The notes below the pieces were generated by a model, which was not told where the DNA came from, searched no databases, and saw nothing but the letters and a program-made list of their open reading frames with translations. From contig NZ_JACHMX010000001.1 of assembly GCF_014205155.1 (NCBI RefSeq), positions 496,001-560,000 on the forward strand: 64,000 nucleotides of DNA, given 5' to 3'. Of this stretch, positions 16,866 to 29,653 are shown piece after piece (position 1 is the first letter of the stretch; the number at the start of each line of letters is the position of its first letter). This DNA comes from Amycolatopsis umgeniensis. GTDB lineage: Bacteria > Actinomycetota > Actinomycetes > Mycobacteriales > Pseudonocardiaceae. Position numbers and translations under genes: made by a program.

Positions 16866-17855
16866 ATGACCGAAGACAGCCGTTCCTTCCTCAACCGCCG
16901 GTCCATGCTCACCCTCGGCGCGGGTGCCGCGGCCGCGCTGGTGGCCTCGGGTGGCATCGCCGAGGCCGGCCAGTCCGGTGGCCCCGGCGACGCCGAACTC
17001 GCCCGGTCCCTGCCCGGCGGGTTCCGCAGCGCGTACGCCCAGGTGAACGGGGTCCGGCTGCACTACGTCTCGGGTGGCCGTGGCGAGCCGCTGATCCTGC
17101 TGCCGGGCTGGCCGGAGACGTGGTGGCAGTACCGCAAGATCATGCCCACGCTGGCGAAGCGGTACCGCGTGATCGCCGTCGACCTGCGGGGCATGGGCGG
17201 TTCGAGCAAACCGCAGGACGGGTACGACAAGAAGACGATGGCCCGCGACATCTTCGAGCTCGTCCGCTCGCTGGGCTACCGGCAGGCGCATATCGCGGGG
17301 CACGACATCGGCGCCATGGTCGCGTTCAGCTTCGCCGCTAACCACCCGGACGCGACGAAGACCCTCACGCTCATGGACGTCTCGCACCCCGACGAAAGCC
17401 TGTATCAGATCCCGATGCTGGCCCCGCCCGGACAGCCCGTGCACGTCTGGTGGTTCGCCTTCAACCAGGTCGCCACGCTGCCCGAACAGCTCCTCACCGG
17501 CCGGTCGCGCTTCCTCGTCGACTGGATGCTCGACCATCTGACGGCCGATCCTGCCTCGATCGGCGACCGGGACCGGGCGATCTACGCCGCGGCGTACGAC
17601 CGCCCGGACGCGATCCGCGCCGGGAACGGCTGGTACCAGGCCTTCGGCAAGGACATCGAGGACCAGAAGGCCTACGGCAAGATCACCGCGCCGACACTGG
17701 GACTCGGCTCGGAGTTCAACTACGACTATCTCGCGGCGGTCCTGCCGTCCAAGGCGGTGGACGTCCGGGTGCGGAAGATCGCCGGTTCCGGTCACTTCGT
17801 CGCCGAAGAGCAGCCGCGAACGGTCATCGACGAGCTGCAGACCTTCCTCGGGTGA
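16866..17855 (+). CDS. Tat-exported alpha/beta hydrolase, epoxide hydrolase-like
   Basis: A 329-residue hydrolase. The N-terminus NRRSMLTLGAGAAAALVASGG is a twin-arginine-type signal peptide, so it is probably secreted folded. The enzyme core shows PGWPETWWQYRKIMP (the HGxP-like oxyanion region), the nucleophile elbow GHDIGA with aspartate, and the C-terminal GSGHFVAEEQP histidine. Aspartate as nucleophile and the WPE motif point to the epoxide hydrolase/haloalkane dehalogenase branch. The exact substrate is unknown. Only 78 bp separate it from the GlxA-type gene. Confidence 0.82.
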   Translation: MTEDSRSFLNRRSMLTLGAGAAAALVASGGIAEAGQSGGPGDAELARSLPGGFRSAYAQVNGVRLHYVSGGRGEPLILLPGWPETWWQYRKIMPTLAKRYRVIAVDLRGMGGSSKPQDGYDKKTMARDIFELVRSLGYRQAHIAGHDIGAMVAFSFAANHPDATKTLTLMDVSHPDESLYQIPMLAPPGQPVHVWWFAFNQVATLPEQLLTGRSRFLVDWMLDHLTADPASIGDRDRAIYAAAYDRPDAIRAGNGWYQAFGKDIEDQKAYGKITAPTLGLGSEFNYDYLAAVLPSKAVDVRVRKIAGSGHFVAEEQPRTVIDELQTFLG

Positions 17856-17966
17856 GGCTTATACCCCGAATGGGTCAACGACGCCCTCCGAACCGCCCAG
17901 TTCACTCGGTCAGGTGAAAGACGCGGCCAGGCGTCATCCTCGCGACGGGTTCCCCTCTTCTCTGGT

Positions 17967-18012
17967 GTGTCGGTACCGGCCGGGCAGCCCCCCGAACGGC
18001 CGGTACCGACAC
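17967..18012. terminator. Bidirectional hairpin between convergent genes
   Basis: Arms 17967-17982 and 17997-18012 are perfectly complementary over 16 bp (GTGTCGGTACCGGCCG and its complement) with a 14-nt loop. It lies between the convergent hydrolase and nitroreductase genes and probably ends both transcripts, although no U-tract follows. Confidence 0.6.
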
Positions 18013-18106
18013 GGAAGTACCGCTCAACCGATCCACCAGCGGGCCTTGTAGCTCCACGCGCCGTGCAGCGCCAGCTCGGCGCGTGGAAAGGCCGGCCGGA
18101 CCCCGG

Positions 18107-19063
18107 TCAGAGCGTCACCCCGGATCGGCGGAGCATCACCTCGTCGACCTGGCGGCGTGCGGTCATCGGCGCCGGACGGCCGTAGCCGAGACGCAGCACC
18201 GTATGCGGGCGGCCCAGATCGGCGAAGATCCGGTCCAGCGCGATCCTTGTCTCCGGGGTTTCGAACGGCCTGCCGACGAACGACGTCGCGAGCCCGGCCG
18301 CCGTCGCGGTCAGCAGCACGCGTTGCAGCACCATCCCCGCCCGCAGGTCGGCGGCCGGCCCGCCGGCCGCGGTCAGGATCGCGCCGAGCACCGGCTCACC
18401 GCCTTCGGGCCCGGCGGCGAGGAACGACTCCTGCGCCGGGATGCCGTGCGGTGACGGCGGTTTGGTCGGCGCCGGGACACCGTCCGGGGCGTTGGCCGCC
18501 CGCCGCGTCCACAACGCGACTTCCGCCTGGAAAGCGCCGTTGCGCGCCTGAGCGGCTTCGGCCCGGTGCAGTACGCGCGCGACGGCGTTCGCCCGGTCGC
18601 CGCGGCCGAACAGCTCCAGCAGCCCGCCTTCGACCAGCGCGGCCGCCCGCAACGTCGTCCGCGCCCACGCCGGTACCGGCCGGTCCTGGAAAGGGCGGCG
18701 GTTCGTGTGACGGCGGAAGACGACTTCGGCCAGCCTTCGCTCCTCCGGCGAGGAAAACCGGTCGCCGTCGATCAGGAGGTCGGCGAGCAGATCCGGTTCC
18801 TCCGGCCTCGGCAGCACCCGCAGGGAGAGCGTCTTCCCGTTGGAACGCAGGGAAACGATCAGGTTGAACACGGCGGCGCCGCACGAAAGCCGCGCTTCGC
18901 GGGCGTCCGGGTCGGCGATCCGGAGTACCCGGGCGCGGTCGAGCCACACCTCGATCCGGTCCCGGTCGACGACGAACCGCCAAGGCTGGGTGTTGAGCGG
19001 GGACGGCGCGCGGACGGCCGCCGCCACCGCCTGGTCGACGTGGTTCGGTAACGGGATCTTCAT
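18107..19063 (-). CDS. Acg-family nitroreductase-like protein
   Basis: A 318-residue protein of the Acg/Rv3131 group: nitroreductase-fold, FMN-related proteins of the mycobacterial dormancy regulon. Family marks are the N-terminal RAPSPLNTQPWRF, the LSCGAAVFNL segment, RRHTNRRPF and the C-terminal LRLGYGRP. The catalytic chemistry of the group is uncertain; one view is that it sequesters or turns over flavin. ATG at 19063 has GGAG 6 nt upstream. It is divergent from the DUF1876 gene, with two GAGGACTT-type sites between them. Confidence 0.85.
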   Translation of the reverse strand: MKIPLPNHVDQAVAAAVRAPSPLNTQPWRFVVDRDRIEVWLDRARVLRIADPDAREARLSCGAAVFNLIVSLRSNGKTLSLRVLPRPEEPDLLADLLIDGDRFSSPEERRLAEVVFRRHTNRRPFQDRPVPAWARTTLRAAALVEGGLLELFGRGDRANAVARVLHRAEAAQARNGAFQAEVALWTRRAANAPDGVPAPTKPPSPHGIPAQESFLAAGPEGGEPVLGAILTAAGGPAADLRAGMVLQRVLLTATAAGLATSFVGRPFETPETRIALDRIFADLGRPHTVLRLGYGRPAPMTARRQVDEVMLRRSGVTL

Positions 19064-19143
19064 CATGGGCTCCGGGGGAAAGGGGTTGATCCACCTTGGG
19101 CCGGGGTATCCGGCGACCGCAGCGGCCGCCGGTCACGAATTCC

Positions 19144-19159
19144 GAGGACTTTCGCCCCC
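19144..19159. promoter_or_regulatory. Candidate DevR/DosR box
   Basis: GAGGACTTTCGCCCCC resembles the mycobacterial DosR palindrome GGGACTTNNGTCCC. It is the first of two boxes spaced exactly 30 bp apart between divergent dormancy-type genes. Confidence 0.5.
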
Positions 19160-19173
19160 GATAACCGGCGAGC

Positions 19174-19189
19174 GAGGACTTAGGACCCT
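19174..19189. promoter_or_regulatory. Candidate DevR/DosR box
   Basis: GAGGACTTAGGACCCT is the second box, 30 bp (about three helical turns) from the first. DevR binds cooperatively to such paired sites in mycobacteria. Confidence 0.55.
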
Positions 19190-19219
19190 GTGCCACGCGC
19201 GGCCGCGATGGGAGTCTCG

Positions 19220-19516
19220 ATGACCGGAACGGAGCCGACCATGACCGACAAATGGACCATTGACGTTTCTCTGCAGCACGGGCCCTACCGAGTACGCGCG
19301 GAGGCGTTGCTCCGGCTGGAGGACGGCGGTGAGTTCGTCGGTGTCGGACTCGCGGAGGCCGGGCTGAGAGAGAGTCCGATCTCCCAGGTCGGTTCCTATC
19401 TCGCGGTGACGAGGGCGCTTTCGGACCTCACGGCGGAACTGCTGGAGACCGTCGCGTCCGACGTCGCCCGCTCGGTCGAAGTCGACGGAATGCTCGCCGG
19501 CCAGTCGACGAACTGA
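19220..19516 (+). CDS. DUF1876 (dsRBD-like) protein
   Basis: A 98-residue protein of the DUF1876 family, small double-stranded-RNA-binding-domain-like proteins common in actinobacterial dormancy clusters. The pattern WTIDVSLQHGPYRVRAEALLRLEDGG and the closing ALSDLTAELLETVASDV are typical. Both ATG 19220 (GGGAG 5 nt upstream) and ATG 19241 (GGAG 6 nt upstream, giving MTDKWTID) are possible. Two DevR-like boxes lie just upstream. The function is unknown. Confidence 0.75.
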   Translation: MTGTEPTMTDKWTIDVSLQHGPYRVRAEALLRLEDGGEFVGVGLAEAGLRESPISQVGSYLAVTRALSDLTAELLETVASDVARSVEVDGMLAGQSTN

Positions 19517-19522
19517 ACGGGC

Positions 19523-22374
<2,852 letters not shown>

Positions 22375-22385
22375 GCGGCGGTGGC

Positions 22386-23018
22386 TCAGTGGCGGCGCAG
22401 TTCCGTGGCCAGCACGGCCGCCTGTGTGCGCCGCTGCATCCCGAGTTTCGTCAGCAACCGGGACACATAGTTCTTGACGGTCTTCTCGGCGAGGAACATC
22501 CGCTCGGCGATCTGCCGGTTGGTCAGCCCCTCGCCGATCAGTTCCAGCAGCGTCCGTTCCTGATCGGAAAGCCCGGCGAGCGGGCCCTTCTTCGCGGCGT
22601 CGTCCCGGAACTTCGCCATCAGCGTCGCGGCGGCCCGCGCGTCCAACAATGACCGGCCGAGGCCGACCTCCTTGACCGCGGCCACCAGATCCATCCCCCG
22701 GATGTCCTTGATGACGTAGCCGCTGGCACCCGCCATGATCGCGTCCAGCATCGCCTGCTCGTCGGTGTAGGACGTGAGCATCAGGCATTTCAGTTCGGGG
22801 ATCTTGGACCGCAGTTCGCGTGCGAGCTCGACGCCGTTGCCGTCCGGCAGCCGCACGTCGAGCACCGCGACGTCCGGCCGCAGTGCCGGAATCCTCGCCA
22901 GCGCCTGGGAGAAGGTGGCCGCCTGACCGACGACGCACAGGCCGGTGTCCTCCTCGAGCATGTCCGCGACCCCTCGACGGACCACCTCGTGGTCGTCGAC
23001 CAGAAACACCCGGAGCAT
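22386..23018 (-). CDS. devR: DevR/DosR-like response regulator
   Basis: A 210-residue NarL-type regulator. The receiver has the acidic pair DDHE at the start, the phospho-Asp in [16 protein letters not shown] and the conserved Lys in [10 protein letters not shown]. The output is a LuxR helix-turn-helix ([25 protein letters not shown]). The match to M. tuberculosis DosR, as I recall its sequence, is high along the whole length, including the [16 protein letters not shown] opening. ATG at 23018 has GGAGG 5 nt upstream. A DevR-type site at 23083 suggests autoregulation. Confidence 0.92.
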   Translation of the reverse strand: MLRVFLVDDHEVVRRGVADMLEEDTGLCVVGQAATFSQALARIPALRPDVAVLDVRLPDGNGVELARELRSKIPELKCLMLTSYTDEQAMLDAIMAGASGYVIKDIRGMDLVAAVKEVGLGRSLLDARAAATLMAKFRDDAAKKGPLAGLSDQERTLLELIGEGLTNRQIAERMFLAEKTVKNYVSRLLTKLGMQRRTQAAVLATELRRH

Positions 23019-23082
23019 TCCGACCTCCACGGTTTCCCCCTCTTCGGCTCTGAGCGTACGGTGCACGACCGGTCACTGCGAC

Positions 23083-23096
23083 AGGTCGAAGGACCC
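23083..23096. promoter_or_regulatory. Candidate DevR box upstream of devR
   Basis: On the minus strand this reads GGGTCCTTCGACCT, the same shape as the boxes at 31422 and 32368. It lies 65 bp upstream of the devR start and also faces the ANTAR gene. Confidence 0.4.
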
Positions 23097-23208
23097 TGTT
23101 CGGCACCCGTTCGAGTGCCTGCCGCCGACCGGACCAGGTTCATTTGCATCATTCGAGTCAGGACGTTCTGTTCTTCCCGGCGCAGTCGGCCGCTGCGACG
23201 ATCAGCCC

Positions 23209-23514
23209 ATGTCCGAGACCACGCTTTCGCCGGCCCCTTCGTCCGGCTCTACCGACCCGGCCGACGAGCTCGTGGCCATGTACGACCGCGTCCGTTTCTA
23301 TCGAGCCCGCGCCGAACAGCTCCAGTACGCGTTGGACCACCGGCTGCCGATCGAGCAGGCGAAGGGCATTCTCGCCGAGCGATACCAAATCGACATCGAT
23401 GCGGCGTTCGAATTGCTGCGCTCCTTCTGTCGCAACAACAACATGAAGATCCACGACGTCGCCAGGACCCTCATCGAACAGCCGAGCGAAGGCGACCGAC
23501 GAGTATCTTGCTGA
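23209..23514 (+). CDS. Stand-alone ANTAR-domain protein
   Basis: A 101-residue protein. After a short Ser/Pro-rich head, residues 35-95 form an ANTAR RNA-binding domain (LQYALDHRLPIEQAKGILAERYQIDIDAAFELLRSF). ANTAR domains bind paired hexaloop hairpins and act as antiterminators. Having no sensor domain of its own, it may be controlled by level or by partner proteins. It is divergent from devR and 71 bp upstream of an orphan receiver gene. Confidence 0.85.
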   Translation: MSETTLSPAPSSGSTDPADELVAMYDRVRFYRARAEQLQYALDHRLPIEQAKGILAERYQIDIDAAFELLRSFCRNNNMKIHDVARTLIEQPSEGDRRVSC

Positions 23515-23585
23515 GTCACGCCAAGCTCGGCGGGGGGCCCGCGACCACCACCGGCGCCGCAGACACCGCGGGCACGGACTGGGCC

Positions 23586-23987
23586 ATGAACCGAACGCCC
23601 CTCAGACTTCGGGTGCTCGTCGCGGACGACAACCCGGTCATCGGCGACGCCCTGCGTGCCCTCCTGGAGACCGAGCCGGACATCGAGGTGGTGGCCATCG
23701 CGCTGGACGCGGTCGAGGCGGTCGCGCTCGCGGAACAGCTGGTCCCGGAGGTCGCCGTCCTGGACGTCCGGATCCCCGGCGGGGGTGGCGCGTGGATGGC
23801 GAGGGAGATGCGGCGGCGAGTGCCGCATACCCGGCTGATGGCGTTCTCCGCGCACAGCGACACCCGGTCCATCGCGCAGATGGCGTCCGCGGGCGTCACC
23901 GAGTACCTCGTCAAGGGCAGCCCCAACACCGAGATCGTCGCGGCCATCCGACGTCTCTGCGCGAACAGCGCCAACGGCACGGAGTAG
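23586..23987 (+). CDS. Orphan receiver-domain protein
   Basis: A 133-residue single-domain response regulator. The acidic pair in VADDNPVIGDAL, the phospho-Asp in VAVLDVRIPGGGG and Lys in YLVKGSPN are present, but the protein ends without an output domain. Such proteins act through protein-protein contact. A partner could be the adjacent ANTAR protein or one of the neighbouring kinases; this is inference from position. It is convergent with the poly-HAMP kinase. Confidence 0.82.
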   Translation: MNRTPLRLRVLVADDNPVIGDALRALLETEPDIEVVAIALDAVEAVALAEQLVPEVAVLDVRIPGGGGAWMAREMRRRVPHTRLMAFSAHSDTRSIAQMASAGVTEYLVKGSPNTEIVAAIRRLCANSANGTE

Positions 23988-23995
23988 CACGGGCA

Positions 23996-26900
23996 TCAGT
24001 CCGCGAGCCAGCGTTCCATACAGGCCAGCAACTCCGCCGCGTTCACCGGTTTGGTGACGTAGTCGCTCGCCCCGGCGGCGAGGCTCTTCTCGCGATCCCC
24101 TTCCATCGCCTTCGCGGTCACCGTGATGATCGGCAGGCCGGCGAATCTCGGCATCTCGCGGATCGCCGCCGTCGTCGCGTGACCGTCCATCTCGGGCATC
24201 ATCACGTCCATCAGGATCAGGTCGATGCCGTCGTCGGACAGCAGTTCCTCGATGCCCTTGCGGCCGTTCGGCGCGTGCACGACCGACAGCCCGTGCAGTT
24301 CGAGCATCCCCGAGATCGCGAACACATTGCGGGCGTCGTCGTCGACGAGGAGGACCTTGCGCCCCTGCAGCCGCGGCGATCCCGTCGGCGGGTCGGCGAC
24401 CTTCACCGTCTCCTCCGGCGTGACCTCGGGCTGCTGCATCAGCGGCAGGATGCCCTCGAGCTCGCTGGCCGAGATGTGCAGCATGATGCGTTCCCGCAGC
24501 ATGTCGAGTGAAGGCAGCAGCTCGACGGGATGCACCCGCGCGTGCCCTTGCAGCAACCGGTCCTGCGCGGCGCTGAGCTTGCGGGTCGCGTGCGCCAGCA
24601 CCGGGACTTCGACAGGGGCCGGCCCGTCGGCGAGACGTTTGAGGAACGTCAAAGCGCCCGTTCCCGGGATGCTGGTGTCGAGGACGACGCAGCGGTAGTT
24701 TTCGCGCTTCAATTCCTCGAACGCCTCCGCCGGATTCGCCACCGCCCGCACCTGGACCGAGCCGTGACTGTCCGCGATGTCGGCCGCGACACCGCGAGCG
24801 AGCAGGGTCAGCAGGCTGTTCTGCTCGCTCTCCACGACCAGGACCCGCCGCTCCGCCCCCGAACTATCCACAGTGGACTCGCCGGGGCTCGCAGGTACGG
24901 TGAACCGGGCCACCGGCAGGTAGAGGGTGAACGTGCTGCCGGTGCCCAGCACGCTGTCCGCCCGGATCTCGCCGCCGAGCAGGTACGCGACCTCACGGCT
25001 GATCGACAGGCCGAGCCCGGTGCCGCCGTACTTGCGGCTGGTGGTGCCGTCGGCCTGCTGGAAGGCGCCGAAGATCGAATCGAGGTTCTCCTCGGCGATC
25101 CCGATCCCGGTGTCGATCACGCTGAACGCGACCAGGGACTCGTGCCCCGCCGCGGAGGGCGAAACGATGGTGTCGACCAGTTTCACCCGCAGCTCGACGC
25201 TGCCGTCTTCGGTGAACTTGACCGCGTTCGACAGCAGGTTCCGCAGCACCTGCCGCAGCCGCTGCTCGTCGGTGAACAGCAGTTCCGGCACGTTGGGCTC
25301 CACCGCGACCTGGAAGTCGAGCCCCTTCTCCGCGGTCAGCGGACGGAACGTGGTGCCGACGTAGTCGAGCAGCTGCCGCAACGGGAACGGCTCGTGATGG
25401 ATGTCCATCTTGCCCGCCTCGACCTTCGAAAGATCGAGGATGTCGTTGATCAGCTGCAGCAGGTCGGTGCCCGCGGACTGGATCACCTTGGCGAACTCGA
25501 CCTGTTTCGGCGTCAGGTTCTGGGTCGAGTTCTGGGACAGGACCCCGGCGAGGATCAGCAGGCTGGTCAACGGGGTCCGGAGTTCGTGCGACATGTTGGC
25601 CAGGAACTCGGACTTGTACTTCGACGCCAGCGCGAGCTGCTGCGCGCGTTCCTCGATCTCCTGGCGCGCTTGCTCGATTTCGAAGTTCTTGACCTCGATG
25701 TCGCGGTTCTGCCGCACCAGCAGTTCGGCCTTCTCCTCGAGCTCGGCGTTGGACCGCTGGAGTTCCGCCTGCTGCGCCTGGAGTTCCTCCGAGCGTGCCT
25801 GCAGTTCCTCGGCCAGGCGCTGGGATTCCTCCAGCAGGGAGTCGGTCCGCGCGTTGGCGATGATCGTGTTGACGTTGACGCCGATGGTCTCCATCAGCTG
25901 TTCGAGGAAATCCTTGCGGACGGCGCTGAACTCACCGAACGACGCCAGTTCGATGACGCCGAGCACCTGGTCCTCGAAGACGATCGGCAGCACGATCAGG
26001 GTGACCGGCGGGGCGGAGCCGAGACTCGACGAGATCTTCACGAAGTCCGGCGGTGTCCGGTCGACGACGATCGGTTTCTTGGTCTGCGCGGCCTGCCCGA
26101 TCAACGACTGGCCCAGCGCGAAGTCCGGCGGCGTGTCCGGGGCGTCGCTGTGCCCGTAGCTGGTGATCAGGCGCAGCCGCGTGCCACTCTCGCCGGACTC
26201 GGTGAGGAACAGCGTCCCGTGCTGCGCGCCGACCAGCGGCGTCAGCTCGTTCATGATGAGCGTCGCCACCACCCGCAGATCGCGGTGGCCCTGCATCAGA
26301 CCCGATATCCGCGCCAGGTTGGTGTTGAGCCAGTCCTGTTCCTCGTTCGCCCGCGTGGTCTCACGCAGCGACCGGACCATCGCGTTGATGTTGTCCTTCA
26401 GTTCCGCGACTTCGCCCTGCGCTTCGACGGAGATCGACCGGGTGAGGTCGCCGGTGGCCACCGCGCTGGTGACCTCGGCGATCGCCCGGACCTGGCGCGT
26501 CAGGTTCCCGGCCAGTTCGTTGACGTTCTCCGTCAGCCGTTTCCAGGTCCCCGAAACGCCTTCGACCTCGGCCTGACCGCCGAGCCGTCCCTCACTGCCG
26601 ACCTCGCGCGCGACGCGCGTGACCTCCGCGGCGAACGCGGAAAGCTGTTCGACCATCGTGTTGATCGTGGTCTTGAGCTCCAAGATCTCGCCGCGCGCGT
26701 CGACGTCGATCTTGCGGGAGAGGTCGCCCTGCGCGACGGCGGTGGTCACCTGGGCGATGTTGCGGACCTGTCCGGTGAGGTTGTTCGCCATCGAGTTGAC
26801 GTTGTCGGTGAGGTCCTTCCAGGTGCCGGCGACATTCGGCACCCGGGCCTGCCCGCCGAGGATGCCCTCGGTACCGACCTCGCGCGCCACCCGGGTGACC

Positions 26901-28495
26901 TCGTCGGCGAACGCCGAAAGCGTGTCGACCATCGTGTTGATCGTCTGCGCGAGCGCGGCGACCTCACCCTTGGCCTCGACGGTGATCTTCTGCGACAGGT
27001 CTCCCCTGGCGACCGCGGTCGCGACCTGGGCGATGGAGCGGACCTGGTCGGTCAGGTTGTCGGCCATGACATTGACCGACTCGGTCAAGCTCTTCCACGT
27101 CCCCGACACCCCCTTCACATCCGCCTGACCACCCAACCGCCCTTCCGTACCGACCTCGCGGGCGACCCGGGTGACCTCGTCGGCGAACGACGACAGCTGG
27201 CCGACCATCGTGTTGATCGTGTCCTTGAGCTCCAGGATCTCGCCGCGCGCGTCGACGCGGATCTTCTGCGACAGGTCGCCCTTCGCCACCGCCGTGGTGA
27301 CCTCCGCGATCGAGCGGACCTGGTCGGTGAGGTTGTCGGCCATGACGTTCACCGACTCCGTCAAGCCCTTCCACGTCCCCGACACCCCCTTCACATCCGC
27401 CTGACCACCCAACCGCCCCTCGGTGCCGACCTCGCGGGCGACACGGGTGACCTCGTCGGCGAACGACGACAGCTGATCCACCATCGTGTTGATCGTGTTC
27501 TTCAACTCCAGGATCTCGCCCCGCGCGTCGACGGTGATCTTCTGCGACAAGTCGCCCTTCGCCACCGCCGTGGCCACCTGGGCGATCGAACGCACCTGCG
27601 CGGTGAGGTTGCCCGCCATGAAGTTCACCGACGTCGTCAGATCCCGCCAGGTGCCCGCCACACCGGGAACCTGGGCCTGCCCACCGAGGGCGCCCTCGGT
27701 GCCGACCTCGCGGGCGACACGGGTGACCTCGTCGGCGAACGACGACAGCTGATCCACCATCGTGTTGATCGTGTTCTTCAGCTCCAGGATCTCGCCCCGC
27801 GCGTCGACCGTGATCTTCTGCGACAGGTCGCCCTTCGCCACCGCCGTGGTGACCTCCGCGATCGAGCGGACCTGATCGGTGAGGTTGCCCGCCATGAAGT
27901 TCACCGACGTCGTCAGATCCCGCCAAGTCCCCGCCACACCGGGAACTTCCGCCTGACCGCCCAGCCGTCCTTCACTGCCCACCTCGCGCGCGACACGGGT
28001 GACCTCGTCGGCGAACGACGACAGCTGATCCACCATCGTGTTGATCGTGTTCTTCAGCTCCAGCATCTCGCCCTTGACGTCGACGGTGATCTTCTGCGAC
28101 AGATCCCCCTTCGCCACCGCCGTCGCGACCTCGGCGATGTCGCGGACCTGACCGGTGAGGTTGCCCGCCATCGCGTTCACCGAATCGGTGAGGTCCTTCC
28201 AGGTCCCCGACACCGAGGGCACCGCCGCCTGCCCGCCGAGTTTGCCGTCGGTCCCCACCTCGCGGGCGACCCGGGTGACCTCGGAGGTGAACAGCGCCAA
28301 CTGGTCGACCATGCCGTTGAAGACGACGGCCATCTCGTCCATCAGCACGTCGTCCACCTGAGGCAGCCGCGTGCTGAAATCGCCGTCGCGAACGGCTTTC
28401 AGCCCCTCCAGCAGTCGCTGCAAGCCTTGGTCGTCGATCGCCCCGCCTGCTCGGACCGCGTCTCTCGATCCACGCTTGTTCCCCGGTTCCGGCAT
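23996..28495 (-). CDS. Poly-HAMP hybrid histidine kinase
   Basis: A 1499-residue soluble-looking hybrid kinase. Seven successive 92-residue repeats occupy residues 32-675, with an eighth half-repeat; each holds two HAMP-like helices (GDLSQKI with [10 protein letters not shown], and LGGQA with GTWKDLT). A GAF domain follows (about 735-880), then a long coiled coil, HisKA with His970 (MSHELRTPL), HATPase ([24 protein letters not shown]), a degenerate receiver (VVLDTSIPG) and a final receiver with phospho-Asp1430 ([13 protein letters not shown]). There is no transmembrane segment. The layout resembles fungal Nik1/Os-1-type group III kinases, which sense osmotic stress. GGAGG precedes ATG 28495. 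Confidence 0.9.
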   Translation of the reverse strand: MPEPGNKRGSRDAVRAGGAIDDQGLQRLLEGLKAVRDGDFSTRLPQVDDVLMDEMAVVFNGMVDQLALFTSEVTRVAREVGTDGKLGGQAAVPSVSGTWKDLTDSVNAMAGNLTGQVRDIAEVATAVAKGDLSQKITVDVKGEMLELKNTINTMVDQLSSFADEVTRVAREVGSEGRLGGQAEVPGVAGTWRDLTTSVNFMAGNLTDQVRSIAEVTTAVAKGDLSQKITVDARGEILELKNTINTMVDQLSSFADEVTRVAREVGTEGALGGQAQVPGVAGTWRDLTTSVNFMAGNLTAQVRSIAQVATAVAKGDLSQKITVDARGEILELKNTINTMVDQLSSFADEVTRVAREVGTEGRLGGQADVKGVSGTWKGLTESVNVMADNLTDQVRSIAEVTTAVAKGDLSQKIRVDARGEILELKDTINTMVGQLSSFADEVTRVAREVGTEGRLGGQADVKGVSGTWKSLTESVNVMADNLTDQVRSIAQVATAVARGDLSQKITVEAKGEVAALAQTINTMVDTLSAFADEVTRVAREVGTEGILGGQARVPNVAGTWKDLTDNVNSMANNLTGQVRNIAQVTTAVAQGDLSRKIDVDARGEILELKTTINTMVEQLSAFAAEVTRVAREVGSEGRLGGQAEVEGVSGTWKRLTENVNELAGNLTRQVRAIAEVTSAVATGDLTRSISVEAQGEVAELKDNINAMVRSLRETTRANEEQDWLNTNLARISGLMQGHRDLRVVATLIMNELTPLVGAQHGTLFLTESGESGTRLRLITSYGHSDAPDTPPDFALGQSLIGQAAQTKKPIVVDRTPPDFVKISSSLGSAPPVTLIVLPIVFEDQVLGVIELASFGEFSAVRKDFLEQLMETIGVNVNTIIANARTDSLLEESQRLAEELQARSEELQAQQAELQRSNAELEEKAELLVRQNRDIEVKNFEIEQARQEIEERAQQLALASKYKSEFLANMSHELRTPLTSLLILAGVLSQNSTQNLTPKQVEFAKVIQSAGTDLLQLINDILDLSKVEAGKMDIHHEPFPLRQLLDYVGTTFRPLTAEKGLDFQVAVEPNVPELLFTDEQRLRQVLRNLLSNAVKFTEDGSVELRVKLVDTIVSPSAAGHESLVAFSVIDTGIGIAEENLDSIFGAFQQADGTTSRKYGGTGLGLSISREVAYLLGGEIRADSVLGTGSTFTLYLPVARFTVPASPGESTVDSSGAERRVLVVESEQNSLLTLLARGVAADIADSHGSVQVRAVANPAEAFEELKRENYRCVVLDTSIPGTGALTFLKRLADGPAPVEVPVLAHATRKLSAAQDRLLQGHARVHPVELLPSLDMLRERIMLHISASELEGILPLMQQPEVTPEETVKVADPPTGSPRLQGRKVLLVDDDARNVFAISGMLELHGLSVVHAPNGRKGIEELLSDDGIDLILMDVMMPEMDGHATTAAIREMPRFAGLPIITVTAKAMEGDREKSLAAGASDYVTKPVNAAELLACMERWLAD
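26471..28402 (-). repeat. Seven 276-bp tandem repeats encoding HAMP units
   Basis: The DNA encoding the HAMP array is a direct repeat with a period of 276 bp (92 codons). Middle units are nearly identical even at synonymous positions, which points to recent unit duplication or gene conversion. Unit number is therefore likely to vary between strains. Confidence 0.85.
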
Positions 28496-28541
28496 CGAGG
28501 TGCCTCCTTCGTTCGGGTTCCCCAGGTCCAGGGGGAGACCG

Positions 28542-29621
28542 TCATCTCCGCACGACCCCGGGAGAGGCCAGCGGAATCCAGAAGGCCACGGACGTACCTT
28601 CACCCGGCTTGCTGGAAACCCGGAACCATCCTTGCGCCGCTTCCGCGCGCTCACGCATCGATGCCATACCGATGTGCTCGCCCGACAACGCTTCGTGAGA
28701 GGTCTCGCCGCCCGGCTTCATCCCGTCACCGTTGTCGGCGACCTCCGCCAGCAGCCCGCCGTCCTGTCCGGCCAGTGACACCGCGACGGCGGTGGCGTTC
28801 GCGTGTTTCCGCACGTTCACCAGCGCCTCCTGGAGGATCCGGAAGGCGGTGACGACGAAGTCGGGTGGCGGTTTGGCGGTGAAATCGTGGCGCAGCGTGC
28901 TGTCCAGCCCCCAGCCACCGACGACCTCGTCGAGGTAGTCACGGACGGAGGCGATCAGATCCTCGTCGTTCAGCGCGGGCGGCCGCAATTGGGCGACCAG
29001 GATCCGCAGCCGCCGGATCGCCCCTTGAATCGCGTCGTCGAGTTGCATCAAAGCGGAATCCCGCCGTTGCGCGGCGAGCATCTGCAAGCGCATGCTCACC
29101 GCGATCATCGACTGGATGGAATCGTCGTGAACATCCCACGCGATACGACGGCGTTCGGTTTCCTGTGCCCGGACCAAATGCGCGAACGCCTGCCGTCGCC
29201 CGGTCTTTTCTTCCTGTGATTTCCGGCGTTCGGTGAGGTCGCGGGTGACTTTGCCGAAACCGACGAGAGTGCCCTCCTCGTCGCGTAACGCGGTGATCAC
29301 GGTGTTGGCCCAGAACCGCTCGCCACCGCTGCGGACGCGCCAGCCCTCGTCCTCGTGGCTGCCCACCTCCGCGGCCATCAGCAGTTCGGTGGCGGGTTTC
29401 CCGTCGGCGACGTCGTCCTCGGTGTAGAAAACGGAGAAATTCCTCCCGAGGATCTCCTCCTCGGAATACCCCTTGATCCGCTCCGCCCCCGGGTTCCAGC
29501 TGATCACCCGGCCGTCGACGTCCAGCATGTAAATGGCGTAGTCGACGACGCTGTGCACGAACAACTCGAAGAGCACAGCATTGCGGTGATCGGGCGCCTG
29601 TTCCGATGGCAGCTTGGCCAT
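28542..29621 (-). CDS. PAS-domain histidine kinase
   Basis: A 359-residue kinase of the HisKA_3 class. A PAS domain (about 20-140; SVVDYAIYMLDVDGRVISWNPGAERIKGY) is followed by the phospho-acceptor helix RRRIAWDVHDDSIQSMIAVS and an HATPase domain (LQEALVNVRKHANA, DNGDGM). PAS character suggests a small ligand or redox signal. An alternative GTG at 29651 would start 2 nt after the response regulator stop, so translational coupling is possible. It forms an operon with the NarL-type regulator upstream. Confidence 0.85.
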   Translation of the reverse strand: MAKLPSEQAPDHRNAVLFELFVHSVVDYAIYMLDVDGRVISWNPGAERIKGYSEEEILGRNFSVFYTEDDVADGKPATELLMAAEVGSHEDEGWRVRSGGERFWANTVITALRDEEGTLVGFGKVTRDLTERRKSQEEKTGRRQAFAHLVRAQETERRRIAWDVHDDSIQSMIAVSMRLQMLAAQRRDSALMQLDDAIQGAIRRLRILVAQLRPPALNDEDLIASVRDYLDEVVGGWGLDSTLRHDFTAKPPPDFVVTAFRILQEALVNVRKHANATAVAVSLAGQDGGLLAEVADNGDGMKPGGETSHEALSGEHIGMASMRERAEAAQGWFRVSSKPGEGTSVAFWIPLASPGVVRR

Positions 29622-29653
29622 AGTGCAGCTTGGCACTCGGATACGCCCCACCG

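Noticed and set aside
26471..28402. Direct repeats taken at first for a CRISPR or satellite array
   Set aside because: The period is 276 bp, exactly 92 codons, in frame with the kinase; they are protein repeats.
24530..28852. A 1440-codon plus-strand frame opposite the poly-HAMP kinase
   Set aside because: It is the antisense shadow of the repeats; its own repeats only mirror the 276-bp units.
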